This document shows positions 52,843 to 61,770 of a stretch of DNA of 64,000 nucleotides, in pieces. Made by a program: the position numbers and the translations under genes. The notes below the pieces were generated by a model. The model ran no database searches and was not told the origin of the DNA. It saw only the letters and a program-made list of their open reading frames with translations. The stretch is from Mesobacillus maritimus (lineage in GTDB: Bacteria; Bacillota; Bacilli; Bacillales; Cytobacillaceae). The DNA is taken from NCBI RefSeq assembly GCF_019749255.1, contig NZ_JACWFH010000019.1:56890-120889 (forward strand), written 5' to 3'. Numbering within the stretch: the first letter of the stretch is position 1; each line of letters starts with the position of its first letter.

Positions 52843-53498
52843 TAGATTCTCTCCTTCATGTAGTCGTCGAGACCATTTTGTCTAAGTTTACAAGCAGGAC
52901 ATTCACCACACCCATCGGAAATCACACCGTTATAACAGGTAAGGGTCTTTTCCCGAACAAAGTCAAAGGCATCTAATTCATCCGCTAATTTCCATGTTTC
53001 TGCCTTGTTTAACCACATAAGAGGAGTATGGATGACAAAGTTATAATCCATCGATAGATTTAAGGTAACATTTAAGGATTTTATAAAAACATCGCGGCAG
53101 TCAGGATAGCCGCTAAAGTCGGTTTCACATACACCGGTCACTAAATGTTTCGCTCCTACCTGGTTTGCCAGTACCCCGGCAAAGGTAAGAAATAACAGAT
53201 TTCGACCCGGAACAAATGTGGACGGAAGCTCTCCTTCCCCCCCATCTGTCACTTCAATATCTGAACGCGTTAAAGCGTTAGGCGCTAGTTGGTTTAATAA
53301 CGACATGTCTAAAATGTGGTGCTTCACCCCAAGTTCGTTTGCGATATTTTTCGCGCACTCAATCTCTAGACTATGCCTCTGGTTATAGTCAAATGTCACA
53401 GCTTCAACTTCTTTAAACTGTTTCAACGCCCAAAGTAAACACGTTGTACTATCTTGACCACCACTAAACACCACAATCGCTTTTTCATCTTTTAACAT
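52842..53498 (-). CDS. queC: 7-cyano-7-deazaguanine (preQ0) synthase
   Basis: The 218-residue enzyme has the PP-loop [14 protein letters not shown] and the C-terminal zinc site with four cysteines in [10 protein letters not shown] plus the upstream TCYNG. It makes preQ0 from 7-carboxy-7-deazaguanine and ammonia. First gene of the operon, directly behind a preQ1 riboswitch. queF, which reduces preQ0 to preQ1, is not in the window. Confidence 0.97.
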   Translation of the reverse strand: MLKDEKAIVVFSGGQDSTTCLLWALKQFKEVEAVTFDYNQRHSLEIECAKNIANELGVKHHILDMSLLNQLAPNALTRSDIEVTDGGEGELPSTFVPGRNLLFLTFAGVLANQVGAKHLVTGVCETDFSGYPDCRDVFIKSLNVTLNLSMDYNFVIHTPLMWLNKAETWKLADELDAFDFVREKTLTCYNGVISDGCGECPACKLRQNGLDDYMKERI

Positions 53499-53523
53499 TT
53501 GTAAAAAAATCTCCCTTCAAATC

Positions 53524-53557
53524 GAAAAAGCGGTACCCCCAGATGGAAGTACCGCTT
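53524..53557 (-). terminator. Riboswitch-controlled terminator of queCDE
   Basis: On the minus strand, AAGCGGTAC pairs with GTACCGCTT, followed by five Ts, 40 bases before queC. It sits directly after the preQ1 aptamer. Confidence 0.9.
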
Positions 53558-53560
53558 CAT

Positions 53561-53593
53561 CTAGTTTTTTTCAAGAGGGGTGCTAGAACCTCC
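53561..53593 (-). promoter_or_regulatory. PreQ1-I riboswitch aptamer
   Basis: Read on the minus strand: GGAGGTTCTAGC, then ACCCCTCT, then an A-rich stretch ending in ACTAG. This matches the class I preQ1 aptamer (GAGG stem, TTCTAGC loop, A-rich tail pairing back through CTAG). With the terminator that follows, binding of preQ1 should stop queCDE transcription. Confidence 0.92.
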
Positions 53594-53597
53594 ACCG

Positions 53598-53629
53598 TGG
53601 GACAAGGGGACAGGTCCATTGTCCCACGG
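53598..53629. repeat. Dispersed palindrome, GGGACAAGG family
   Basis: GTGGGACAAGG, GGACAGGTCC and TTGTCCCAC; the inner section runs in the opposite sense to the 5556 copy. Confidence 0.65.
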
Positions 53630-53780
53630 ATATTTACAAACAGATATATAGTTTTATAGAACAAAAAGATGATAGCACGGAACAGAAAGGAATTCAAGAA
53701 ATATTAAAAGATTTAGAACTTCCTTCCCATCTCGCTACCCACAAGACAGGAGCTGAAGCTGTTTTTTTAAATTCCCCTCT

Positions 53781-54338
<558 letters not shown>

Positions 54339-54553
54339 TTACAAACCATGAAAGTATGAAAATATTTCCTTCACTTCCATTTCCTATAAAACCATCATAC
54401 TTCATGAACGAAATCATAGCAAAAGAGAAAACAAGATTACTGAACAACTCCCAATAAAAAAATGAATAACGCTGCCTAGTATTCCAAACAGGTACCGCAC
54501 AAGAGTAAGACTAAAAAAAGCCCGCCATAAGGCGAGCTAGAGATAAGGCGATC

Positions 54554-55780
54554 TTATTTAGCAGATGATGCAGAAACAGGTTCTGCTTCTAATTGACTTG
54601 CAGGGCCAAAGAATTCGAAATGAATGTTTTCTGCTGGTACCCCCCATTCATTAAGCGCACGGTAAACGACTTGCATAAATGGCAGTGGTCCGCAGAAATA
54701 GAAGTCTGCTTGATTGCTAGGAACAATGGATTTTAACCACTCTAAATCAATGAATCCTTCTTTATCGAAATTCTTCGCAGCACGGTCTTCTGCCGTTGGT
54801 TCAGAATACGCGACAAAGCTGGTGACATTTTTATTTTCAGACGCTACTTGCGCGATTTCTTCTTTTAGTGCATGCACATTGCTGTTTAATGCACCGTGAA
54901 TGAACGTTACTTCACGCTCTGGCTGCTGTTCAACGATCGTTTTCGCCATGCTAACCATCGGCGTTAATCCAACTCCACCACTGATTAAAACAGCTGGAGC
55001 TTCTTTTGTTTCAAGAACAAAATCACCAGCAGGCGCACTCGCCAGAATTTTATCGCCTTCTTGAAGAGATTGATGTAGGTAGTTTGAAACAACGCCCTTG
55101 TCTTCGCGTTTGACACTGATGCGATAAAACTCTTTTCCTGGCGCATCTGATAAGCTGTAGTGGCGAATATGTGTATAATTTTCTCCTTCTGGCTGAACTT
55201 TTACAGTGAGATATTGTCCTGGTTGATAAGAAGCAATCACTTTTCCATCTTCAGGTTTTAAGTAGAAAGAAGTGATAACATCGCTTTCTTCAATCTTTTT
55301 ATCTACCACAAAGGTTCTAAATCCTTCCCAACCACCTTTTTGCTCTTTCGCTTCTTTATACATCTCCGCTTCAACGCCAATGAATGCATCTGCGATTACC
55401 CCGTATGCTTCTGCCCAAGCATCGATAATCTCATCTGTCGCTGCATCCCCTAATACTTCCTTGATGGCACCTAAAAGATTCTCGCCAACGATTGGATAAT
55501 GCTCTGGTAGAATTCCTAATGCACGGTGTTTCTGACCAATTTGTTTCACAACCGGAATGATGGCTCCTAAATTGTCAATATTCGCTGCAGCTGCATAAAC
55601 AGCGTTCGCCAATGCCGTTTGCTGACGTCCTTGTCTTTGATTCGCATGGTTAAAAATATTCAGAAGTTCCGAGTGATTACTGAACATCCGCTGATAGAAA
55701 TGGCTTGTGATGTCTTTTCCGTGTTTTTCTAAAACTGGCACTGTACTCTTAATAATTGCAATCGTTTTCTCATTTAGCAT
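54554..55780 (-). CDS. hmp: Flavohemoglobin, nitric oxide dioxygenase
   Basis: The 408-residue protein has an N-terminal globin domain (1-140; haem-pocket FNHANQRQGRQQTALANAVY and proximal His in IGQKHRALGI), an FAD domain (RHYSLSDAP) and an NAD domain (ISGGVGLTPMVSM, FYFCGPLPFM). It oxidises nitric oxide to nitrate. ATG 55780 follows AAGGGGA; the frame extends a little upstream without a site. Two NsrR-like palindromes lie in the promoter region, and the nsrR gene is divergent. Confidence 0.96.
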   Translation of the reverse strand: MLNEKTIAIIKSTVPVLEKHGKDITSHFYQRMFSNHSELLNIFNHANQRQGRQQTALANAVYAAAANIDNLGAIIPVVKQIGQKHRALGILPEHYPIVGENLLGAIKEVLGDAATDEIIDAWAEAYGVIADAFIGVEAEMYKEAKEQKGGWEGFRTFVVDKKIEESDVITSFYLKPEDGKVIASYQPGQYLTVKVQPEGENYTHIRHYSLSDAPGKEFYRISVKREDKGVVSNYLHQSLQEGDKILASAPAGDFVLETKEAPAVLISGGVGLTPMVSMAKTIVEQQPEREVTFIHGALNSNVHALKEEIAQVASENKNVTSFVAYSEPTAEDRAAKNFDKEGFIDLEWLKSIVPSNQADFYFCGPLPFMQVVYRALNEWGVPAENIHFEFFGPASQLEAEPVSASSAK

Positions 55781-55820
55781 GATTATGTCCCCTTTTTTCA
55801 AAGAATCGTTTATTGGTTAA

Positions 55821-55843
55821 AAGATATATTTCATTTACATGTT
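55821..55843. promoter_or_regulatory. Second, weaker NsrR-like site
   Basis: AAGATATATTT and ATTTACATGTT arms, with the same 23-bp spacing as the site at 55869, 48 bases away and nearer hmp. Confidence 0.5.
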
Positions 55844-55868
55844 TATAATATAATAACAGTGCCAACAA

Positions 55869-55891
55869 AAGATACATTTCAAATACATCTT
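55869..55891. promoter_or_regulatory. NsrR-like operator of hmp
   Basis: AAGATACATTT and AAATACATCTT arms form a 23-bp near-palindrome (9 of 11 positions), similar to Bacillus NsrR sites. Confidence 0.7.
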
Positions 55892-56011
55892 TCATAAAAT
55901 TGTCACAAATAGAGCAGAATCAGAGATTTCAATCACTATCACCACATTTTTTTAAAAGTGATATAATAGAACCAACTAGACATTTCAAGGTCAATTAAGG
56001 GGATATTTAGC

Positions 56012-56455
56012 ATGAGGCTAACGAACTATACCGATTATTCCTTACGGGTATTAATCTTCTTAGCATTAAAAAAGGAAGAAGAATTAAGTACGATAAAAGA
56101 GATTTCGGAAGCTTACAATATATCGAAAAACCACCTAATGAAGATTATTCACCAGCTCGGCCAACTAGGTTATATTGAGACGATTCGCGGTCGGAACGGC
56201 GGCATCAAGCTCGCCAAGAAGCCAAAGGAGATCAATATTGGAGAGGTTGTTTCTAAAACCGAAGAAGATTTCCATATTGTTGATTGTTTTCAGGAAGGCG
56301 GCTATTGTGCCATTTCTCCGGCTTGCAAACTAAAGCACGCACTCTATGAAGCCTTTCTCGCATTTTTAAACGTCCTCAATGGATATACATTAGAAGACAT
56401 GATTTATAACAAAGATGATTTAAATCAGTTATTTCGGTCGGCGGTAGATCATTAG
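56012..56455 (+). CDS. nsrR: Rrf2-family nitric oxide-sensing repressor
   Basis: The 147-residue protein has the Rrf2 winged helix (MRLTNYTDYSLRVLIFLALK, NISKNHLMKIIHQLGQLGYI) and three cysteines near the C-terminus (VDCFQEGGYCAISPACKLKH) that bind the iron-sulfur cluster. Nitric oxide destroys the cluster and releases the protein from DNA. It is divergent from hmp, its classical target. AAGGGGATATTTAGC precedes the ATG. Confidence 0.95.
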   Translation: MRLTNYTDYSLRVLIFLALKKEEELSTIKEISEAYNISKNHLMKIIHQLGQLGYIETIRGRNGGIKLAKKPKEINIGEVVSKTEEDFHIVDCFQEGGYCAISPACKLKHALYEAFLAFLNVLNGYTLEDMIYNKDDLNQLFRSAVDH

Positions 56456-56499
56456 ATAGAAAAAGGCAGCGGATTTTACCGCTACCTTTTTCTATCTAA
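56452..56499 (+). terminator. Terminator of nsrR
   Basis: A long stem TTAGATAGAAAAAGG ... CCTTTTTCTATCTAA with AGCGG / CCGCT at the tip. Confidence 0.88.
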
Positions 56500-56625
56500 T
56501 TACCCTCAACCCTTGTCTCCGTCATTATTTTTAGTATACGTAGAAATCGACTGGATATATGCTTTTTGATGAACGATCTTGTTGTAATAAAAAAGATTTT
56601 CACAAGCAAAGGCTTCTCAACTACA

Positions 56626-56652
56626 AAAAGACGTTGGCTCCAACGTCTTTTC
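56626..56652. terminator. AAAGACGTTGG hairpin, terminator of the VOC gene
   Basis: A perfect stem AAAAGACGTTGG / CCAACGTCTTTT. A diverged copy of the same hairpin lies at 61631-61670. Confidence 0.75.
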
Positions 56653-56700
56653 CTGTAGTGATGAAGTTGTTTGTGTTCAAATGTAGACCGCTTGGACCCC

Positions 56701-57069
56701 TTATCTTTCCACCAATTCTAGCTTCTCCCCATTCGGACCTTGGAAGAATGCAATTTTAACGGTACCGTTTAAAATGGTTCGAGGTTCTTCGTCTACTAAC
56801 TTGACACCTGCTTCCTTCAATCGCAATAGTTCACTTTCGATGTTTTCAACCCTAAAGGCCAGGTGATTCACAATTCCTTCGTTTTCAACTGGACCGCCGT
56901 ATACCAATTCCACCTCGGCACTTGGCTGCTCTGGGAAGAATAGGAAGGCCAGCTCAACTTTATCGTTTAACCACTCTCGATCCCTTAATTCTAACCCGAG
57001 AATATTCTGATAGAACGCCAAAGACTCGTCCATGTTTTTGACCATAATCCCCACATGTTCCATTTTCAT
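56701..57069 (-). CDS. VOC-family (glyoxalase-like) protein
   Basis: The 122-residue protein has two beta-alpha-beta-beta-beta modules with metal-binding His5 (EHVGIMV), a Glu in VELVYGG, His in NHLAFRVEN and Glu in EKLELVER. This is the layout of glyoxalase I and related lyases or fosfomycin-resistance enzymes. It probably detoxifies a carbonyl or electrophile. The start ATG follows AGGAGG at four bases. Single gene. Confidence 0.87.
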   Translation of the reverse strand: MKMEHVGIMVKNMDESLAFYQNILGLELRDREWLNDKVELAFLFFPEQPSAEVELVYGGPVENEGIVNHLAFRVENIESELLRLKEAGVKLVDEEPRTILNGTVKIAFFQGPNGEKLELVER

Positions 57070-57251
57070 CCTGTATTCCTCCTAATGGAAAATTGTATGT
57101 ATAATACTCTACTATTATAGTCTGCATTGGGCTGGAGCAATAGTGATACATTCAAATAATCGGAAGTTACTTGTTTTGTAACGAATTAACTTAAGACTTC
57201 CAATTGGTAGGAAACAGGGAAAGGGTACATCATCCCATGCTTAAATTGAAC

Positions 57252-57283
57252 TAGGACAATAGACCTGTCCCCTTGTCCCATTT
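57252..57283. repeat. Dispersed palindrome, GGACAA family
   Basis: TAGGACAATAG, ACCTGTCC and CCTTGTCCCA, between the VOC gene and the DoxX gene. Confidence 0.6.
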
Positions 57284-57301
57284 TTTATTTTACAACATAA
57301 A

Positions 57302-57326
57302 AAAGCACCCAAATTTTGGATGCTTT
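57302..57326 (-). terminator. Terminator of the DoxX gene
   Basis: AAAGCA-CCAA pairs with TTGG-TGCTTT, with one mismatch; T-rich on the minus strand. Confidence 0.7.
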
Positions 57327-57333
57327 CTCTATA

Positions 57334-57744
57334 TTACGCTGCTTGTGAATGGTTTTGTTCTTTTTTGCCTTTTATCACAGAATCGATTGCTAACATTTGA
57401 CTTCCGTTAACGGCGATAAATACAGCCATTGCCAATAATGCGATATCAAACTCATAGCCATTTAAGAAGCCCATGGACAATTTAGCGGTAAAGATTGCAC
57501 CAAGCATGATCACTGCTAAAAGTGCCGATACAATTTTTGAACCTAAACCAACGACTACTAATAATCCACCAACTAACTCAATCACGGCCACTGCGTACGC
57601 TAAGCTTCCTGGGAGTCCAATGCTTTCAAACCACCTTACTGTGTTTCCGATACCTGCAGAAAATTTATCTAACCCGTGTAGGAAAAAGGTAATCCCTAGT
57701 ACCACTCGTAAAATCAATGTGCTCCATGCTAATTTGTTTTTCAT
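57334..57744 (-). CDS. DoxX-family membrane protein
   Basis: The 136-residue protein has four helices and starts with the DoxX block LILRVVLGITFFLHGLDKF. DoxX proteins in Bacillus (CatD, MhqP) are induced by quinones and thiol stress and are paired with dioxygenase genes. Here it follows a LigB-type dioxygenase by 38 bases, so the two form an operon with a likely role in quinone or diol detoxification. Confidence 0.9.
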   Translation of the reverse strand: MKNKLAWSTLILRVVLGITFFLHGLDKFSAGIGNTVRWFESIGLPGSLAYAVAVIELVGGLLVVVGLGSKIVSALLAVIMLGAIFTAKLSMGFLNGYEFDIALLAMAVFIAVNGSQMLAIDSVIKGKKEQNHSQAA

Positions 57745-57782
57745 TCTTCATTACCTCCAACTATTTTTTCATCATTTTTTTA

Positions 57783-58562
57783 TCAACCAAATTGCCAAAT
57801 GCTATGACTTAAACTTCCATATCGATAACTGCGGTGCAGCAAAGTGGCTGTCTGCTCATCATCCGCTGCCCCCATTGCATAAAAAATCGGGATAAAATGC
57901 TCACTTCCATATGGTGGAACTGCCAACTGTGCAGAAGGAGCAAGCTTTTCATATTGGAATAAAGAGTCTGTATCCCAAGTTTTTAAGTGGGTTTCCAGCC
58001 ACTCATCAAATTGCAGCGCCCATGGTGTGACTTCCCTGTTGTCACGCCAATCCAATGCCCGGAGGTTATGAACGCTTCCCCCACTGGCAATGATCATGAC
58101 ATCTTTTTTCCGAAGCTCGGACAGCGACTTCCCGATTTTATACTGCTCTTCAGGGGCTAACCCTGGGTTCACAGACATGGAAATCACCGGAATATCGGCA
58201 TTGTGATAAAGCATTCTGAGGACAACCCAAGCTCCATGATCCAAGCCACGACTGGTTTCCGTTTGATAAGAAATTCCTTCAGCTATGAACAAAGCTTTAA
58301 TTTCCTCACTTACATTCTGATTTCCTCTGGCTGGGTATTCAATTTGGTACAAACGATCTGGAAACCCACCAAAGTCATAAATCGTCGAATATTCATCAAC
58401 CTCACTCACCTGTTGAAGTGGTGAAACCCAGTGAGCAGAAAACAGCACAATCGCTCTTGGTTTAGAAGCTTGTTGACCTAGCTGCATTAAGAATTTAGTA
58501 TAGTTATTTTCCTCAATCGCCAGAAGCGGTGAACCATGTGCAATAAAATAGGATGGAATCAT
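57783..58562 (-). CDS. LigB/DODA-type extradiol dioxygenase
   Basis: The 259-residue class III extradiol dioxygenase has metal and active-site histidines in FIAHGSP, FSAHWV, LDHGAW and VHNLRAL. Close relatives are YgiD-type 4,5-DOPA dioxygenases, which open catechol rings. It is operonic with a DoxX gene and divergent from an XRE-cupin regulator. The promoter TTGACA (58774-58779, minus strand) with a 17-base gap to TACCTT overlaps an inverted repeat. Confidence 0.9.
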   Translation of the reverse strand: MIPSYFIAHGSPLLAIEENNYTKFLMQLGQQASKPRAIVLFSAHWVSPLQQVSEVDEYSTIYDFGGFPDRLYQIEYPARGNQNVSEEIKALFIAEGISYQTETSRGLDHGAWVVLRMLYHNADIPVISMSVNPGLAPEEQYKIGKSLSELRKKDVMIIASGGSVHNLRALDWRDNREVTPWALQFDEWLETHLKTWDTDSLFQYEKLAPSAQLAVPPYGSEHFIPIFYAMGAADDEQTATLLHRSYRYGSLSHSIWQFG

Positions 58563-58720
58563 CTGTAATACGACCTCCCTTTCACGATGGATTGTATCTT
58601 TAGGCTAGGTTCCCTTACTCCAGCAGGGGGTATCTTAAACGAGTACGGAATCTCCATAAGAATAAAAGATTCATATAAGAAAACACCAAAACAAAAATAA
58701 AACCCTCTCTCAAGGTTGTT

Positions 58721-58823
58721 TGTTTTCAAATATGAACATTTGTTATCTATAAGGTAACAAGATGTGTCTGGATTGTCAATCATTTTTTTGCTAATATAGA
58801 TATATGTTTTTTATTTGAAAACA
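58721..58823. promoter_or_regulatory. Divergent promoters and operator-like repeats between the dioxygenase and XRE-cupin genes
   Basis: The 11-mer TGTTTTCAAAT (58721-58731) recurs inverted as ATTTGAAAACA (58813-58823). TTGTTA-N9-TAACAA (58740-58760) covers the minus-strand -10. The two promoters use the same -35 block: TTGACA on the minus strand, and TTGTCA with a 16-base gap to TATAGA (58795-58800) on the plus strand. Each inverted 11-mer lies beyond one -10. Confidence 0.6.
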
Positions 58824-58838
58824 TTTGAGGTGACTAAT

Positions 58839-59381
58839 ATGGAAATTGGATCCAAGATCCGCGACATCCGTAATCGAAAAAAAATAACCATTGCCCAAAT
58901 GTGTGAGGCAACCGGGCTTTCAAAAGGATTCATCAGTAATGTCGAGAACAATAACACTTCCCCATCCATTAGTACGTTACAAACAATCGCAACTTTTTTA
59001 AAAGTTCCATTGCCTTACTTATTATTAGAAAAAGACCAGCAAATGCAAGTCGTAAAAAAAGAGTCCAGAACCACAACCAGCTTTAACGGTTTAAAGGTGG
59101 AGCATTTAGCTTCAAAAGAGGGGTTGCATTTGCGAATGGTCGAATTTCCCCCAGGTGCCTCATTGGGAGAACCCCACGCCCATCAAGGGGTTGAAACGCA
59201 CCTCGTTCTTGAAGGGAAACTACTCGCAGAGCAGGGAGAAGATCAGTCCATTGTCGAAGCGGGAGATTCTTTTAGTTGGAATGCCTGTGTCCCCCATTAT
59301 GTAAAAAACATTGGGGACGGAAAAGCTGTAGTTTTAATTGCCGCTTATTCAGACACGGAATTAAAGGATATTTTTGGGTAA
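58839..59381 (+). CDS. XRE-family regulator with C-terminal cupin domain
   Basis: The 180-residue protein has an N-terminal helix-turn-helix (IAQMCEATGLSKGFISNVEN) and a cupin effector domain at about 90-178 (FPPGASLGEPHAHQGVETHL). Such XRE-cupin proteins respond to small metabolites. It is divergent from the dioxygenase-DoxX pair, which it probably represses. ATG 58839 follows GAGGTGA; an upstream extension to 58815 lacks a site and overlaps the promoter repeats. Confidence 0.9.
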   Translation: MEIGSKIRDIRNRKKITIAQMCEATGLSKGFISNVENNNTSPSISTLQTIATFLKVPLPYLLLEKDQQMQVVKKESRTTTSFNGLKVEHLASKEGLHLRMVEFPPGASLGEPHAHQGVETHLVLEGKLLAEQGEDQSIVEAGDSFSWNACVPHYVKNIGDGKAVVLIAAYSDTELKDIFG

Positions 59382-59398
59382 AAAAGTCCTCCAGGAGA

Positions 59399-59440
59399 AA
59401 AAACCACGTCAATGGATCATTCATTGACGTGGTTTTTTTA
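59399..59440 (+). terminator. Terminator of the XRE-cupin gene
   Basis: AAAACCACGTCAATG pairs with CATTGACGTGGTTTT, followed by Ts. Confidence 0.9.
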
Positions 59441-59561
59441 GTATTTCTGCCCCGCTTGACTGGTGGAAACCGTCCTAAAAAAAAGCTACTTGGCTCGCCT
59501 GTTTTGTAGTTTTTATCTTTCCTTAGGAAAAAAATTGCATCCCAGCTAGTGACAACAAAAA

Positions 59562-59589
59562 AGACCATAGGTTCATAAACCTACAGTCT
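59562..59589 (-). terminator. Terminator of the FbpA-like gene
   Basis: AGAC-TAGGTT pairs with AACCTA-GTCT, with a two-base internal loop; TTTTTTG follows on the minus strand. Confidence 0.75.
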
Positions 59590-59611
59590 CTTAGTCATCA
59601 ATGAATCTCTT

Positions 59612-59794
59612 TTATACCCATTGAATCGAACCAAACTCCCCATGGGGATGGTTTTGTAATTTGTATCTGCTATATTCGTATTCCAACCTGGCGAGTGTCA
59701 TCTCATACAGCTGTTTATCATCTTTTTTATATACATTAAATAGGACTAGTAAATTGATTAGTTTTTGGCGTCTTTTTTCTTTATTGTTTTTCAT
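59612..59794 (-). CDS. fbpA: FbpA-like small basic protein
   Basis: The 60-residue protein (KEKRRQKLINLLVLFNVYKK, then DDKQLYEMTLARLEYEY) matches the Fur-regulated basic protein A family. In Bacillus subtilis FbpA works with the FsrA small RNA in the iron-sparing response. ATG 59794 is chosen on AGAGGGAG at nine bases; an upstream in-frame ATG lacks a site. No classical Fur box was identified, but a perfect 14-bp palindrome lies at 59844. Confidence 0.78.
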   Translation of the reverse strand: MKNNKEKRRQKLINLLVLFNVYKKDDKQLYEMTLARLEYEYSRYKLQNHPHGEFGSIQWV

Positions 59795-59843
59795 CAGGAC
59801 CACTCCCTCTGTTTTTTCAGGAACACTCATTTTTAAAGTGAAA

Positions 59844-59857
59844 ACGTATTAATACGT
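59844..59857. promoter_or_regulatory. Perfect palindrome upstream of the FbpA-like gene
   Basis: ACGTATTAATACGT, 50 bases before the start codon. It does not match the Fur consensus; a different regulator may bind here. Confidence 0.4.
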
Positions 59858-60036
59858 CTGTTGCATTTGCTTTATTTTATTATCTTCATTATAAACCTAT
59901 AATTCCGACCTGTAAAGTATGAATTTAAAACAAAAAAAGAGCACTCTCATGATGACAGTGCACTGAAAAGCTATATGCTATAGGCGTGAAACATTCTGTA
60001 GACTCAGAAAACCTATAATTCAAAACACTAGCACTC

Positions 60037-61245
60037 TTAAATCGATGCCGTGGCCTGAGGTTTCTCCTGTAGAGAATGATCTTTCTTCCCATGCAGGAAG
60101 TAATAAGGAATAGCGGTTAAAAGGATGAAAAACCCGAGCAGGCTGTAAAGGGTACTGTAGCCGATGAACGGAATGATAAAGCCGATTAAAAATGGGCCAA
60201 CCCCTAGACCTCCATCGAGTGCGTTAAAGTAAGTGGAAGTCGCGAAACCCATTCGATGCGGAGCTGTCAACTTTACCGCAATCGCCTGAGCGCAAGATTG
60301 GATATTGCCAAAGCCCAATCCGATTAGCATGGCGGCAAGTAAAAAGCTGAGGCTCGTGGTGGCCGTGCTCAAAACCATCATTCCAGCAGCAAAAAGAAAG
60401 AATGCGGGATACATCACATAGTTTGCTCCCTTCGCATCCATCAACCGACCGGTAAATGGCCGAGACAGTAAAATGACAATGGAATAGACGATGAAGTAAA
60501 GACTTGCTGCCTCAACAAGATCTCGTTCAACCGCGTAAAAATTAATATACGAGAGTACACTTGAGTAGCAAAAGGCAACCAGTAAGGTAATCAGGGCAAT
60601 TGGCAAGGCTTTAGGTTCAAGAAAGTTTGCAAGTTGGAAGCCTCTTATTTCGTTCCCTTCTGGTTGTTTTTCCACATCAGGGATAACTAGAAAAAATGCA
60701 GTCACTAGACTAATAAGTCCTAAAACAAGGCAAAACGTAAAGATAACTTGGTAGGAGACGTATTGGCTTAAGTAAAGTCCAATAAAAGGTCCGAACGCGG
60801 CAGCCAAGGCAATACTCATGCTAAAGTACCCAATTCCTTCTCCTTTTCGGGTCCTAGGAATCATTTGGGCCACAACTGTCCCTGTCGCCGTACCCGCGAA
60901 GCCAATTGCAACACCATGGATAAATCGTGTGATGATCAAAACAAAAATCCCTAAATTGAAAAAATAAAGCGGTGTGATAAAGGTGAGTAAAACTAATCCA
61001 ATCATCAATACTTTTTTCCGACCAATCGTATCAATTTTCATCCCAATAAAAAACCTTGAGATAATCTCCCCAATGATAAAGATTCCTGCGACTAATCCAG
61101 CCACACTGGTCGAAGCATCAAACTCTTGTACGGCATAAACAGCCATTGTCACCATCAAAAGATAAAAAATAAATGTTAAGAAAAAATTGATGGCAAACAA
61201 AAGGATAAAATCCTTTGTCCACAGTCTTTCTCGCGTATCAACCAA
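60037..61245 (-). CDS. MFS transporter (12 helices)
   Basis: The 402-residue protein has the MFS loop GMKIDTIGRKKVLMIGL between helices 2 and 3 and a second-half counterpart GRLMDAKGANYVMYP. About 12 helices, with a polar C-terminal tail. Several close relatives are drug exporters, but the substrate cannot be read. It is upstream of, and in the same direction as, the FbpA-like gene, about 240 bases apart. Confidence 0.87.
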   Translation of the reverse strand: MVDTRERLWTKDFILLFAINFFLTFIFYLLMVTMAVYAVQEFDASTSVAGLVAGIFIIGEIISRFFIGMKIDTIGRKKVLMIGLVLLTFITPLYFFNLGIFVLIITRFIHGVAIGFAGTATGTVVAQMIPRTRKGEGIGYFSMSIALAAAFGPFIGLYLSQYVSYQVIFTFCLVLGLISLVTAFFLVIPDVEKQPEGNEIRGFQLANFLEPKALPIALITLLVAFCYSSVLSYINFYAVERDLVEAASLYFIVYSIVILLSRPFTGRLMDAKGANYVMYPAFFLFAAGMMVLSTATTSLSFLLAAMLIGLGFGNIQSCAQAIAVKLTAPHRMGFATSTYFNALDGGLGVGPFLIGFIIPFIGYSTLYSLLGFFILLTAIPYYFLHGKKDHSLQEKPQATASI

Positions 61246-61509
61246 TTTTATATCCCCTTCATTTTTACAATATGTAATCAGACTACTTAGAGTATATCAC
61301 GGCAGACTTTTGAATGTTTAAAATAATCAAAATATCATAAGGTGCCTGACACAGACGGTTGATTCCCAATCAAATTTAAGTGCCGTGAATATTCATGTGA
61401 AGTCTAGGTATCATAGGCGTTGTTCCCATTTGTCGGTTTGTAAATGGAACTAAAGGATAGAACCACTTAATGAATTAGGACGAGTTCTTTAACAATTTTT
61501 AAAGAAATG

Positions 61510-61572
61510 ATATGGGACGAGGGCCAATGTTTTCTCGCTTTGAATTTAGCACATAGTGAAAGTAGTGAATTT
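61510..61572. repeat. Dispersed TTTGAATTTAGCACATAGTG element, copy 1
   Basis: ATGGGACGAGGGCC, then TTTGAATTTAGCACATAGTG. Shared with copies at 61714 and 63048. Confidence 0.65.
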
Positions 61573-61630
61573 CTTTACCAAGTGCTTGATTTCCTTGATA
61601 AGCCTTATTAAAAAGACTGCCTTTTTTCAT

Positions 61631-61670
61631 AAAAAAGACGTTGGCTTCTTTATCTGGCCAGCGTCCTTTT
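61631..61670. repeat. AAAGACGTTGGC hairpin between element copies 1 and 2
   Basis: AAAAAGACGTTGGC faces GCCAGCGTCCTTTT; related to the terminator at 56626. The remaining bases of 61246-61851 hold no supported gene; an 85-codon minus-strand frame is built from the two element copies. Confidence 0.6.
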
Positions 61671-61713
61671 CTTTGTAGGTGGTAAAATTTACCATAATAA
61701 TTTTGAGAGGAAA

Positions 61714-61770
61714 ATATGGGACGAGCGCCGACAATTTTCCGTTTTGAATTTAGCACATAGTGAAATTAGA
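61714..61770. repeat. Dispersed TTTGAATTTAGCACATAGTG element, copy 2
   Basis: ATGGGACGAGCGCC, then TTTTGAATTTAGCACATAGT, then GAAATTAGA. Confidence 0.65.

Noticed and set aside
61499..61756. 85-codon minus-strand frame
   Set aside because: It is made of two copies of a dispersed element and a hairpin; the repeated LNSKR segments reflect the DNA repeat.
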